A stretch of DNA of 64,000 nt from Prinsepia uniflora (Eukaryota > Streptophyta > Magnoliopsida > Rosales > Rosaceae). The stretch is from assembly GCA_032719365.1 (NCBI GenBank), contig CM064868.1, positions 75,765,266-75,829,265 on the forward strand, given 5' to 3'. Position 1 is the stretch's first letter. Each line of letters begins with the position of its first letter. Below are positions 43,180 to 54,662 of this stretch, piece after piece. The position numbers were made by a program, and so were the translations under genes. Under the pieces are notes generated by a model. That model was not told where the DNA came from. It saw only the letters and a list, made by a program, of their open reading frames with translations, and searched no databases.

Positions 43180-44029
43180 CATAATGAAAAATTAATTGGT
43201 AGGTCAAGAAAACCCTGAAATTAACTTACCTTCAACAAAGAGAGACTCAGGGTCTAATAAATGAAAGAAGAAAATAATAAAGAAACATAAAACTGTTCTT
43301 GAAGAATGCAACAACTCTGAGACCCCATTAAACAGTCCAGATAAGTTCAGCACAGATGAACATTTCACATATAACGACTACTGCAGTAATAAAAATACAG
43401 AGGAAAAATTAATTCATAGGTCAAGAAAACCCTCTCAAAGCAGAAACCCCTCGTGAAATTAGCACGCCTTCAACGAAGTAAAATTCGGAAACATCTAAAA
43501 CGAATATGCACAATCATTGCGCCATATAATCATGCCCTCAACTTTGGTAAGCTCTGATAAATGAAAGATGAGGTTATAAACCAAGAAGCCATAAGATCCT
43601 AAACCAAGAAACATAAAACCCTAAACCAAGAAACATAAAACTCCTCTTGAAGAATACAACTCCTCCGTGAAACCCCACCAACAGACAATAAGTTCTACAT
43701 AGATGAAACCAACATAGGAGATTAGTTCTGCATAGAACATTTCACATATAACGACTTCCAAGGCAATAAGAACATTATAATGAAAAATTAATTGATAGGC
43801 CAAGAAATCCCCGACAAAGCTCTGGAAATTAGCTCATGCTCCACAAAGTTAAATTCGGGCTGTAAGTAGATCTAAAACGAATCTGCACAACCAATGTGCC
43901 AAATACTCATGCCAAATCTTTCATACACAGTAATAATAAGATGAAACAAGAAACCAACAAACATAAAACCCTACTCTTGAAGAATGTAACAACTCCGCGG
44001 GACTCCACCAACAGACGACATAAGCTCTA
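43180..44029. repeat. Decayed tandem array, left part
   Basis: Two to three copies of a roughly 320-bp unit marked by GAAACATAAAAC, CTTGAAGAAT, TTTCACATATAACGACT and TTAATTGATAGGTCAAGAAA. It continues at 48954 after the inserted LTR block. Confidence 0.8.
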
Positions 44030-44614
44030 TTGACCAATTTGACAGGACCCGTCCCCGAAGGACATAGATAACCGTGCTAGGTCCTGCTCCCATCTGACAA
44101 GTCAACTAAGATTCCGAAATTATCCTCCAAGACTTGCCAAACAAGGGATAACTGCACCTATGCCCACTCATACCTCCACCTCTCAAATAGCCTCGATCAT
44201 CGCGTCAGGACCTGAAGGGTCAATAAACAAAAAAGGTGAGAATGGACAAAACAAACATTTATAAATATATTTACCAAAATACATTCTTACCCTCCAGTTT
44301 CACAAATATGCATGCATATCATAAAACATGAGTAATAGTGTGAAATCAATCAAGTATGAATAGTTGACCGATAAAATCAAAACATGTTTCTAAATTCCCA
44401 TGGTCCACACTTTCCCTGAAAGTCATGTTCATCAAATCCATTCATGATATAAAGTATATGGATACAAATGTCAATAAATCACAAATTTCAATAAATCCAC
44501 GGGACTTATTTCCATATCCAATCTTATTAGTCACGTTATCCATGCAACGCGTGCAAATCAAATAGGCTCAAGGACCGCTCAAATTCGAGTATGTCGCTGT
44601 GAACACATCACCAG

Positions 44615-44885
44615 CCGACATTCTAGATCGTCGGGAACACATCACCGATCGATCTCCACATAATACCATCACATCTGAGTCGAGCCTCCCTCGGCTGTAC
44701 GACAACAGAACGTGCTACGTGACCTTTCCTGGCGAACACATCCATCCCGGAGGCGAGCGTTATCTCCAGGGTGCACTCCGGGGAAAACATATTCCCAACC
44801 GGAAGCCCTAAATATCCGCAACAAAGGGTGCACTTCGGGAAAAACATATTTCCATCCGAAAGCCCTAAATATCCGCAACACATCA
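44615..44885. repeat. LTR-internal repeats of this family
   Basis: Two copies of GGGAACACATCACC-type units and two of a unit holding AAACATATT and GCCCTAAATATCCGCAACA, about 60 bp apart. This is a third kind of tandem block in the LTR position where other families have theirs. Confidence 0.7.
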
Positions 44886-46353
44886 CCATCATGAAAATCA
44901 GTGAAAACAGTTGCGTTTAAAACTCAAATCAATATCAATACGGGGTTTCAGCCCCAAAATATAGTTTCCTCAAATCAATAAAACCAATGTCCCGATTTAT
45001 TTCATAAATCCGAAAACCATCAATACCATCATGTAATCACATGAAAATACAAATCCATTCAAAATCACAATTCCATTAGGTCTCAAGCCCAAACGAGTTC
45101 ACGTAATTCTGTGCAACTGTAACCCGAGTTGCCATTTTCATGTAAATCCATAAAATATATCTGAAAAACATAATTCAAGTCAAAACATCATTTTTCAATC
45201 CCGGACCTAGACCTAAAACATCAATTTCACAATTTCTCGAAAATCATGCCCAAAATGATATAATAATCCAGAAAATCGATAAATCACCGTATTGAAACAT
45301 CAATCATGTCAAATCATATAATAAAGCAATTAAAACATATATGTATGCATCACAGTTAGAAAACAAAATCCACTCACAGACTGTTCTCTCGATATGCGTG
45401 TCATAAACCTCCCCGAGTTAATCCGACTTCTCCGGGTCCAAATCATACCTGAAGGTTACTACGAACATATACAAGTCCATATTAAGAATCCTAAATTTTC
45501 CCAGAAAAGTCAATGTGTCCTGAGGTGAAAAACCTTAAGTTGACCAACTTAACGATCTCTGATCGACCCGAATCCACCGCCATTGGATCCGGATTGTCGA
45601 AATCTTTATAATAGTCCTGGTCCCACCTAAAAATACGCTCCCACGCGCGGGTCAAAGTTCTAGTCAAACGTTGACAAAAAAGTCAACGATAACGTCATCA
45701 TGAACAGTAAGTCAACGGTCAAAAAACCAACGAGTCAAAGTCAACAAGTCAACTCACCGGTGACCGAGTCAACTCGGTGGCGACTTGCCGAAAAACTCCA
45801 TTGATGCCCTAAATTTCGATATCTCACTTGTTTCTCAACTAAATTCGACATTCTACCTATATAAATCCATTTACTCGAGCCAAGGATTCCAAAAATCAAC
45901 TTAAAAATTTCAGAAAGTACCTGGTCTGAAAGTTATGGCCGTTCAAAATTTCGACCAGAATTCAAGCAACTTTCAACGTCCAAATATGTCCCAAATTGAA
46001 CCTACAAGCTCTAGGGAGCTCAAGAAACATAACCCTAGGTTTAGAATCGATCAACAACCATTAAAACCAAGTCCACCATTTTTGAACTAAAAATAGGATT
46101 TTCGGTTTTACCTTCGAAACTCCGGCCACCGTGCCGTGGCTACCATTTGGTTCGTCTCAATGTCCTCTCCAACTTTCATTCACGGGTATGAAGATTGAAA
46201 GCTGTTTGTGCAGTTGTTTTTATGTGTTTATTTAGACAGAAAAATGAAGGTGATGCACGGGTGAGAAGATAGAGAAAATGAGGTGTGAGTTAATTAATTA
46301 ATTAAATGGACCAATGGACATAGATCCACAATTTGGGGAATAAAATAACCATG

Positions 46354-46379
46354 GGATGAGTGACACTTGTCACTCATCC
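46354..46379. promoter_or_regulatory. Perfect 26-bp palindrome conserved among LTRs
   Basis: A 12-bp arm GGATGAGTGACA, two central bases CT, and the exact reverse-complement arm. Related copies are at 417-442, 7610-7635, 13025-13050, 18636-18661, 40033-40058 and 48006-48031, some with AG at the centre. Confidence 0.8.
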
Positions 46380-46714
46380 AAGGGTCCTGGTTTAATTAAA
46401 TGATAAATCAAATTTTATTATTATTTTAATCGAATTCTGGAGACGTAACTTTAACCGATTTCACTCCCGTGACCAAAACTTTCCCGTCGAACGTCCGATT
46501 TCAACGTGCTACCTGTTTACGAACTCGTGATGTCCCGAACTACGTCACAGTCATTGGACAAAGTCCGTTCGACCGTCCGAGACAAAAGTCAACATTTTGC
46601 CCACCTTCAGGGGCAAAATGGTCATTTAGCACCGTTCGTCCGAAATCGCTCAACTAATCACCGATTAGTCTCACTAATCCTTCATTAGTCATTAATATAA
46701 TTCTAGAATTCAGG

Positions 46715-47750
46715 ACCCTCGACTGCACGACAACAGATCGTGCTACGTGACCTCTCCGAGCGAACACATCCCATCCCGGAGGCGAACGTTATCTTCAGGG
46801 TGCGCCCCGGAAAAAACATATTCCCAACAAGAAGCCCTAAATATCCGCAACACAGGGTGCACTTCGGGGAAAACATAATTCCATCCGAAAGTCCTAAATA
46901 TTCGCAACACATCACCATCATAAAAGTCAATGAAAACAGTTGCGTTTAAAATTCAAATCATTATCAACACAGGGTCTCAGCCCCAAAATATAGTTTTCTC
47001 AAATCCGTAAAACCAATGTCCCGATTTATTCCATAAATTCGAAAACCATCAATACCATCATGTAATCACATGAAAATACAAATCCAATCAAAATCACAAT
47101 TCCATTGGACCTCAAGCCCAAAATCTCAATTTCACGTAATTTCGTGAAACTGTAACCCGAGTTGCCATTTTCACGTAAATCCATAAAATATTTCCGAAAA
47201 AATATTACGTAAATCCATCAAATCAATCCCTGACTCATAATCCAAATCAAAAGATCATTTTTCAATCCCGGACCTACGCCCAAAACATCAATTTCACAAT
47301 TTCTCGAAAATCGTGCCCAAAATAATATAATAATCCAAAAAATTGATAAATCATCGTATCGAAACATCAATCATGTCAAATCATATAATAAAGCATTTAA
47401 AACATATATGCATGCATCACGGTTAGAAAACAAACTCCACTTACAGACTGTCCTAACTACCGCCTTAATATGCGTGCCATAAGTTTCCCCGGGCTAATCC
47501 GACCTCTCCGGGTTATCCTAACTTGTCCAAATCATACCCAAATGTTACTACTAACATATACAAGTCCATATTAAGAACCCTAAACTTTCCCGAAAAAGTC
47601 AACGTGTCCCGTACAAGTTTCCTGAGGTAAAAAATCTCGATTTGACCAACTTAACGATCTTTGATCGATCCGAAACCACTGACATTGGATCCGGATTGTC
47701 GAAACCTTTAAAATGATCCTAGTCCCACCTAAAAATAGGCTCCCACGTTA
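46715..47750 (-). repeat. Second partial copy of the same LTR
   Basis: It matches 44690-45652 in order and orientation with moderate divergence, starting at CCCTCGACTGCACG, and stops abruptly at GGCTCCCACG. Confidence 0.8.
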
Positions 47751-48953
47751 CAATGACCATTTTGTCCCCTAGTGGTGGGCAAAATGTTGACTTTTGATTC
47801 GGGCGGTCAAACAGACTTTGGCTAATGATTGACGTAGTTCGGGACGTCACGAATCCGTAAACAGACAGGACATCGAAATCGGACGTTCGACGAGAAAGTT
47901 ATGGTCACGGGGACCAAATTGATTAAATGTACGACCCGAGAACTCAATTAAAATAATAATAAAATAATGAAATCTGATTTATCATTTAATTTAACCAGGA
48001 CCTTTGGATGAGTGACAAGTGTCACTCATCCCTTGGTTACTTTTTCCCCCAAATTGTAGATCTATGTCCATTGGTCTATTTAATTCATTAATTAACTCAC
48101 ACACCTCATTTTCTCTATTTTCTCACCTGTACATTACCTTCATTTTTCTCCTTAAACAAGCACACAAAAACATATGCACAAACAATCTTCAATCTTTGCT
48201 TGTGACCCGTGAATGAAAATTGGAGAGAATTTTGAGACGAACCAAATGATGGCCACGGCAAGGACTGCCGTGCCCCGTGACCAGAGTTTTGAAGGTAAAA
48301 CCGAAAATTTTATTTTTAATTCAAAAATGGGGGACTTGATTTTAATGGTTGTTGGTCGATTCTAAGCCTAGAGTTATGTTCCTTGAGCTCCCTTGAACTT
48401 GTAGGTTCAATTTGGGACGAATTTGGACATCGAAAGTCACCGGAATGACCAGAATTCTGGTCGAAACTTTGAACGGCTATAACTTTCGAACCATGTACTT
48501 ACTGAAATTTTTAGGTTGATTTTTGGATTTCTTGACTCGAATAGATGGATTTATATAAATAGAACGTCGAATTTGATTAAGAAACGAGTGAGATATCGAA
48601 GTTTGAAGTTTGGGGCATCAATGAAGTTTTCCAGCGAGAAATTCCGACGAATCGCTGCCAAGTTGACTTAATCGCCGGCGAGTTAACTCGTTGACTTTGA
48701 CCCGTTGACTTTTTAACCGTTGACTTACTGTTCATGATGACATCAGCATTGACTTTTTGGTCAACATTTGACTAGAAAAGTCAAAGTGGAGCCAGAACCA
48801 TTTTAAAGTCAGCTAAAGTCAACGTGGGAGCGTATTTTTAGGTGGAGCCAGGACCATTTTAAAAGTTTTGACAATCCAGATCTAATAGCAGTCGTTTCGG
48901 GTCGATCGGAGATCGTTAAGTTGGTTAAATCGAGGTTTTTCACCTCAGGACAC
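47751..48953 (+). repeat. Inverted LTR arm
   Basis: Plus-strand sequence matching the reverse complement of about 45522-46650. It includes the palindrome at 48006-48031 and ends inside the LTR at TTTTTCACCTCAGGA, next to array sequence. With 44040-46714 it forms an inverted repeat with arms of about 1.1 kb. Confidence 0.78.
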
Positions 48954-51900
48954 TTCACATATAACCAGACACTTCACATATAACCAACTCCTGAGGTTGA
49001 AAAAAAAACCTCTAATGAAAGTTTAATTGACAGATCAAGAAAACAACCTCAATGGTGGATCGACTAGTGAAATTAGCTATCCTTCAAACAAAGTCAAACT
49101 CTGGGTGCAAACTAGATCTAAAACAAATCTGCACAACCATTACACCATTTAATCATGTCTAATCATTCATAAGCTCTAATAATGAGAGATGAAATAATAA
49201 ACCAAGAAACATAAAACCCCTCTTGAAGATAGCGACAACTCTGACAGCTAACGAGGTAAGTGCCGCATAGATGTACAATTCACATATAACGACTACTGAA
49301 GTAGTAAAAACAATGATGCAGCAACTCTGAGACTCGACCAATAGACAAGGTAAGTTCCGCATAGATGAACATTCCCCATATAACGACTACTGAGGTAATA
49401 AAAACACTAAAGTGAAAAATTAACTGCTAGGTCAAGAAAACCCCCCGGATGCAGAACCCCTCATGAAACCAGCTCTTCTTCAACGAAGCAAACTGTAAAC
49501 TACAACAAAAGAAAATCCGCACAACCATTACACAAGGAATGCACAAATTATCGTACCTAATCCTTCATAAATAAGGGAAAGATGAAATAATAAACCAAGG
49601 AACATAAAACCTCTTCTGAAGAATACAACTCAAAGACCCACCAGCAGACGAGATAAGTATTCTGCATAGATGAATTTCACATATAATGACTTCCGAGGTA
49701 ATACAAGCACCATAAGGAAGAATTAATTGATAGGTCAAGAAAACCCCGGACCCTCATGAAAATAGCTCTCCTTCAACAAAGTTAAAATCGAGGTGAAAAC
49801 TATATCTAAAACTAATCTGCACAACGAATGAGCCAAATAATAATGCCTGATTTTCAATAAGCTCTATGAAATGAGAGCTGAAATATTAAGCCAAGAAACA
49901 TACTCTTGAAGAATGTAACAACTCTGCAGGACTCCAACAGATAAGACAAGTTCTGCATAGATAAACATTTCACATATAACTTCTTCGGAGGTTAAAACAA
50001 AGAACACTATAATGAAAATTAATTGGTTGGTCGAGAAAACCCCCTAAAAATGAATCCTCTCATGAAATGAACTCCCCTTAAACAAAGCCAAACTCAGGAT
50101 GTAGACTGGGTAAAAAATGAATCTGCACAACCATTGTCCAAAAAAAAATCATGCCTAAACTTTAACAAGCTCTAATAAATGAGATGAAATAATAAACAAA
50201 GAAACATAAAACCCCTCAAGAAGAATGCAACAACTCTGAGACGACCAACCGTCAAGATAAGTTCTGCATCGGTGAAAATTTCATATATAACGACTACTGC
50301 AATAATAAAATATAAACAACAAAAAATTAATTGATAGGTCAAGAAAACACTCACAGCAAAATCCACTCACATGAAATTAGCTCCCCTTCAACGAAGTTAA
50401 ACTCAGGGTGTAAACTAGATCTAAAAAAGACCTGCATAACCATAACGCCAAATAATCATGCCTGATCTATGATAAGCTCCAACAAAATGAAAGATGAAAT
50501 AATATACCAAGAAACATAAAATCCCTCTGGAAGAATGCAACAACTCTGAGACCCCACCAAAAGACGAAATAAGTTCTGCATAGATGAATATTTCACATAT
50601 ATTCATGCCTAAACTTTGACAAGCTCTAATAAATGAAATGAAATAATAAACAAAGAAACATAAATCCCCTTAAGAAGAATGCAACAACTCTGAGACTACC
50701 AACAGTCAAGATAAGTTCTGCATCGGTGAAAATTTCATATATAACGACTACTGCAATAATAAAATATAAACAATGAAAAATTAATTGATAGGTCAAGAAA
50801 ACACCCTCAGAGCAGAATCCACCCATATGAAATTAGCTCCCCTTCAATGAAGTTAAACTCAGTGTGTAAACTAGATCAAAAAAAGACATGCATAACCATA
50901 ACGCCAAATAATCACGCCTAATCTATGATAAGCTCCAACAAAATGAAAGATGAAATGACAAACCAAGAAACATAAAACCCCTCTTGAAGAATACAATTCT
51001 GAGACGCCACCAAAAGACGAAATAAGTTCTGCATAGATGAATATTTCACATATATATTTCACATATATCGACCACAGGTAACAAAAACAATAAAACGAAA
51101 AATTAATTGATAGGCCAAGAAAACCCCCCCTCAAAACAGAGAATCCCCACATGAAAATAGCACTCCAACAAAATTAAACTCAGCAAACTGCACAACCATT
51201 GAGTTAAATAATCATGCCCTAATCTTCAATCAGCTCTAATAAATGGAAGACTAAGTACGAAACATAAAACCCCTTTTGAAGAATACAACTCCTTATACCC
51301 CACCAACAGACGATACAAATTCTACATCAATGAACATTTCACATATAATGAACAGACGATATAAATTCTACATCAATGAACATTTCACATATAATGAGTT
51401 CCGAGGTAATAAAACACTACAAAGAAATTAATTGATAGGTCAAGAAATCCCCCTCAAAACAGAATATCCTCTTGAAATTAGCTCTCGTCCCACAAAGTTA
51501 AATTCGGGCTGTAAACTAGATCTAGAACAAATCATGCTTAATCTTTGATACACTAATAATGAGATGTAATAATAAACCAAAAAACATAATACCCTTCTCT
51601 CAAAGAATGTAACAATCCTGTGAGAGTGCACCAATAGACGACATAAGCTCTACATCCATGAATAATGTTCACATATAACGACATAAGCTCTACATCTATG
51701 GAAGTAATCGTGAAAATAGCTCTTCTTCAACAAAGTCAAACTCGAGGTGCAAACCAGACCTAAAACGAATCTGCACAACCATTGCGCCATTTAATCATGC
51801 CTAATCTTTGATAAGCTCTAATAAATGAGAAATGAAATAATAAACCAAGAAACATAAAAACCTTCTTGAAGAATGCAACTCCTCTGAGACCCCACCAATA

Positions 51901-53700
51901 GACGATGCAAGTTCTGCATAGATGAACATCTCATATAACGGGACTATTGAGGTAATAATAACAAAAAAAAATGAAAAATTAACTGATAGGTGAAGAAAAC
52001 CCCCGCAATACAGAACCCCCATGAAATAAGGTCTCCAACGAAGGAAACTCAAGAGTGCAAACGACATCAAAAGTGAATCTGCACAACCATTGCACAACAA
52101 TTGCACAAACTATCATGCCTAATCCTCAATCCGCTTTAACAAATGAAAGAAGAAATAATAAATCAAGAAACATAAAACCATCTTGAAGAATGCAACAACT
52201 CAGATACTCTAGCAACATACGAGATAAACTTAGCCTCTTGAAGAATGCAACTCAAATACTCCTCCAACAGACGAGAAGTTTTGCAATGATGAATTTCACA
52301 GATAACGACTATCGAAGTAATAAGAGCATAATGAAAAATTAATTGATTGATCGAGAGAACCCCCTCTAAGCAGAATTCTCTTATGAAAATAGCAATGCTT
52401 CGACAAGGTGTGAAGTGTATCAAAAAAAGAAACCACCAAACGAATGAGCCAAACAAAATGACTAATTTTCAATAAGCTCTAATAAATGAGATGAAATAAT
52501 AAGCCAAGAAACTTGTCCCCTCTTGAAGAATGTAGACAACTCTGGAGGACTCCATTGACAAATGAGGTAAGTTCTGCAAAGATGATATATTTCACTTATT
52601 AACACCTTGAGGTTAAAACAAAAAAACACCATAAAGAAAATTAACTGATAGGTCAAGAAAACCCCCTAAAAGCAGAATCCCCTCGTGAATTAACTCTCCT
52701 TCAACAAAGTTAAACTCAAGGTATAAACTAGATCTAAAACGAATATGCATAACCATTGCATCAAAAAATCATGCCTAATCTATGATAAGCACTAATAAAA
52801 GAAAGATGAAATACTAAACAAAGAACCATAAAATCGCTCTTGCAGAATGCAACTACTCTTGAGACTCTTCCAACAATTGAGATAAGTTCTTCATAGATGT
52901 ACCATTATAACGACTACGACAGTAATAAAAATACCGAAGGAAAACTCAATTGAGATGTCAAGAAGCAAAATCCAGCAACACAAAATTAGCTCCTCTTCAA
53001 TGAAGTTAAATTCGGGGTGATGTAAAATGAAACTGCGAGATAAGTTCTACATAGATAAGTTAAATTCGTGCCAAATAATCAGTCCTGATCTATGATTAAA
53101 TATATGAAAATGGAAATAATAAACCAAGAGACACTGAAGAATGCAACGACTCGGTGAGACTCCCACCAACAGAAGAGATGAGTTATGCATCGATAAACAT
53201 TTCAAGGTAACAAAAATACTAAAGAAAATTTAATTGATAGGTTAAGATTGATGGGTTAAGAAAACCCCCTCGAAGCAGAATCCCCTGGGAAATTACCTCT
53301 CCTTCAATGAAGTTAAACAGCGTGCAAGCTAGATCCGAAATGAAAATGCACAATCATTGCACCAAAAAACTATGATAAGCTCCAATAAATGGGAGATGAA
53401 ACAATAAGACAAACAGTTGAGATAAGTTCTGAATAGATGAACATTTCAGATATAAGAACTTCAGAGGTCATAAGAAAACTACAATGAAAATTAATTAATA
53501 AGTCAAGAAAACCCCCTCAAAGCAGAACCGCTCTCCCTCAAGGGAATTAAGCTAGGGATGTAAACTAGATCTAAAACAAATCTGCATAACCATAGCACCA
53601 AACAAGATCTTTGATAAGCTTTCATAAATGAGAAATTAATTAATGAACCAAGAAACATAAAATCCCTCTTAAAGAACGTAACTCTAGAATACAGAAATAA
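48954..53700. repeat. Decayed tandem array, right part, about 15 units
   Basis: The landmark GAAACATAA or a variant recurs near 49207, 49600, 49896, 50201, 50511, 50654, 50967, 51258, 51581, 51849, 52167, 52508, 52822, 53130 and 53651, mostly 270-340 bp apart with one short unit. Units differ by many substitutions and indels. Minus-strand frames in different units give similar short peptides, which is a by-product of the repetition and not a gene. Confidence 0.85.
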
Positions 53701-54046
53701 AGAGTAAGCCAACAAATCAACAAAATAATATAAGCCAAGATGTACCCAAACGTCAAAGGATTTAACCAAACCAAACTCAAAAGGCAACTTAAGCCAAAAC
53801 ATCATAAGGACATAACATGGAAGTCAAACTACATGAAAATAGATAGCAAGAAAATTTTGAAGTTTGTAGTCAAAACTTAATCAGTTAATGCAAGAAAGTA
53901 AAATCATTTGGGAGCAAAAATGACACAAACAATGAATTAATTCATGGAATAAAAAAAGTTAAAAATTAAATGACAAGCAAGAGGTGACAAACTGTATGAC
54001 GACAATTTACTGCCAATGCACATCAGCACGCATCCCAACTGAGTCT
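53701..54046. other. No feature recognised
   Basis: AT-rich sequence after the array; nothing recognised. Confidence 0.5.
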
Positions 54047-54662
54047 CTGCCATTGGAAAAGAATCAAGATGCAACATCATACAATTAGAAATCAGCAGAA
54101 TTAGGCCGACAGACCCATAAATTAATCTTTATGCGTAAATTTAAGAAAAAATGTTAAAGAAAAGACCCCATATTAACATATGTCGAATAGACTGCACGGT
54201 AGAACCCTGTAAATACAGAAGATAGAAAATAAAGAAAAAATAAGATCCAAAAATATTATATCTTCGTACTAAAAGAATAATAATTAGAAGAAATCTTCAG
54301 CTGGGATGATGCTGACAGAAGGACAAGTGGACTATCTAAACAATGCTCAGGAACCTGCCATTGGAAAAGAATCAAGATGCAACATCATACAATTAGACAT
54401 CAACAGAATTAGGCTGACAGACCCATAAATTAATCATTTTAAGTAAATTTAAGAAAAAATGTTAAAGAATAGACCACACATTAACACATGTCAAATAGAC
54501 TGCAAGGTAGAGCCCTGTAAATGTAGAAGATAGAAAATGAAGAAAAAATAAGATAAAAAAATATTTTATCTTCGTACTAAAAGAATAATAATTAGAAGAA
54601 ATCTTCAGATGGGATGATGCTGACAGAAGGACAAGTGGACCATCTAAACAAAGCTCGGGAAT
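54047..54662. repeat. Tandem duplication of a 308-bp segment
   Basis: Two head-to-tail copies beginning CTGCCATTGGAAAAGAATCA at 54047 and 54355, each ending in a CAGAAGGACAAGTGGAC region. They differ by scattered substitutions. Confidence 0.85.

Larger units (their letters stand above)
44040..46714 (-). repeat. Minus-strand LTR, nearly complete, inserted in the array
   Basis: It starts TGACAGGACCCGTCC and has RY motifs, CACTCACAG at 45371-45379 with a damaged partner (GTGAGAATGGAC near 44236), a CCCTTCAG acceptor-like site near 44215 and a perfect 26-bp palindrome at 46354-46379. It lacks only the last bases of its sense start, where it runs into the next fragment. Confidence 0.8.

Noticed and set aside
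48954..53700. Similar minus-strand peptides (with FLVYYFIFH-like runs) in many units of the array
   Set aside because: They appear because the DNA unit repeats; each has stops and shifts, and no domain is seen.
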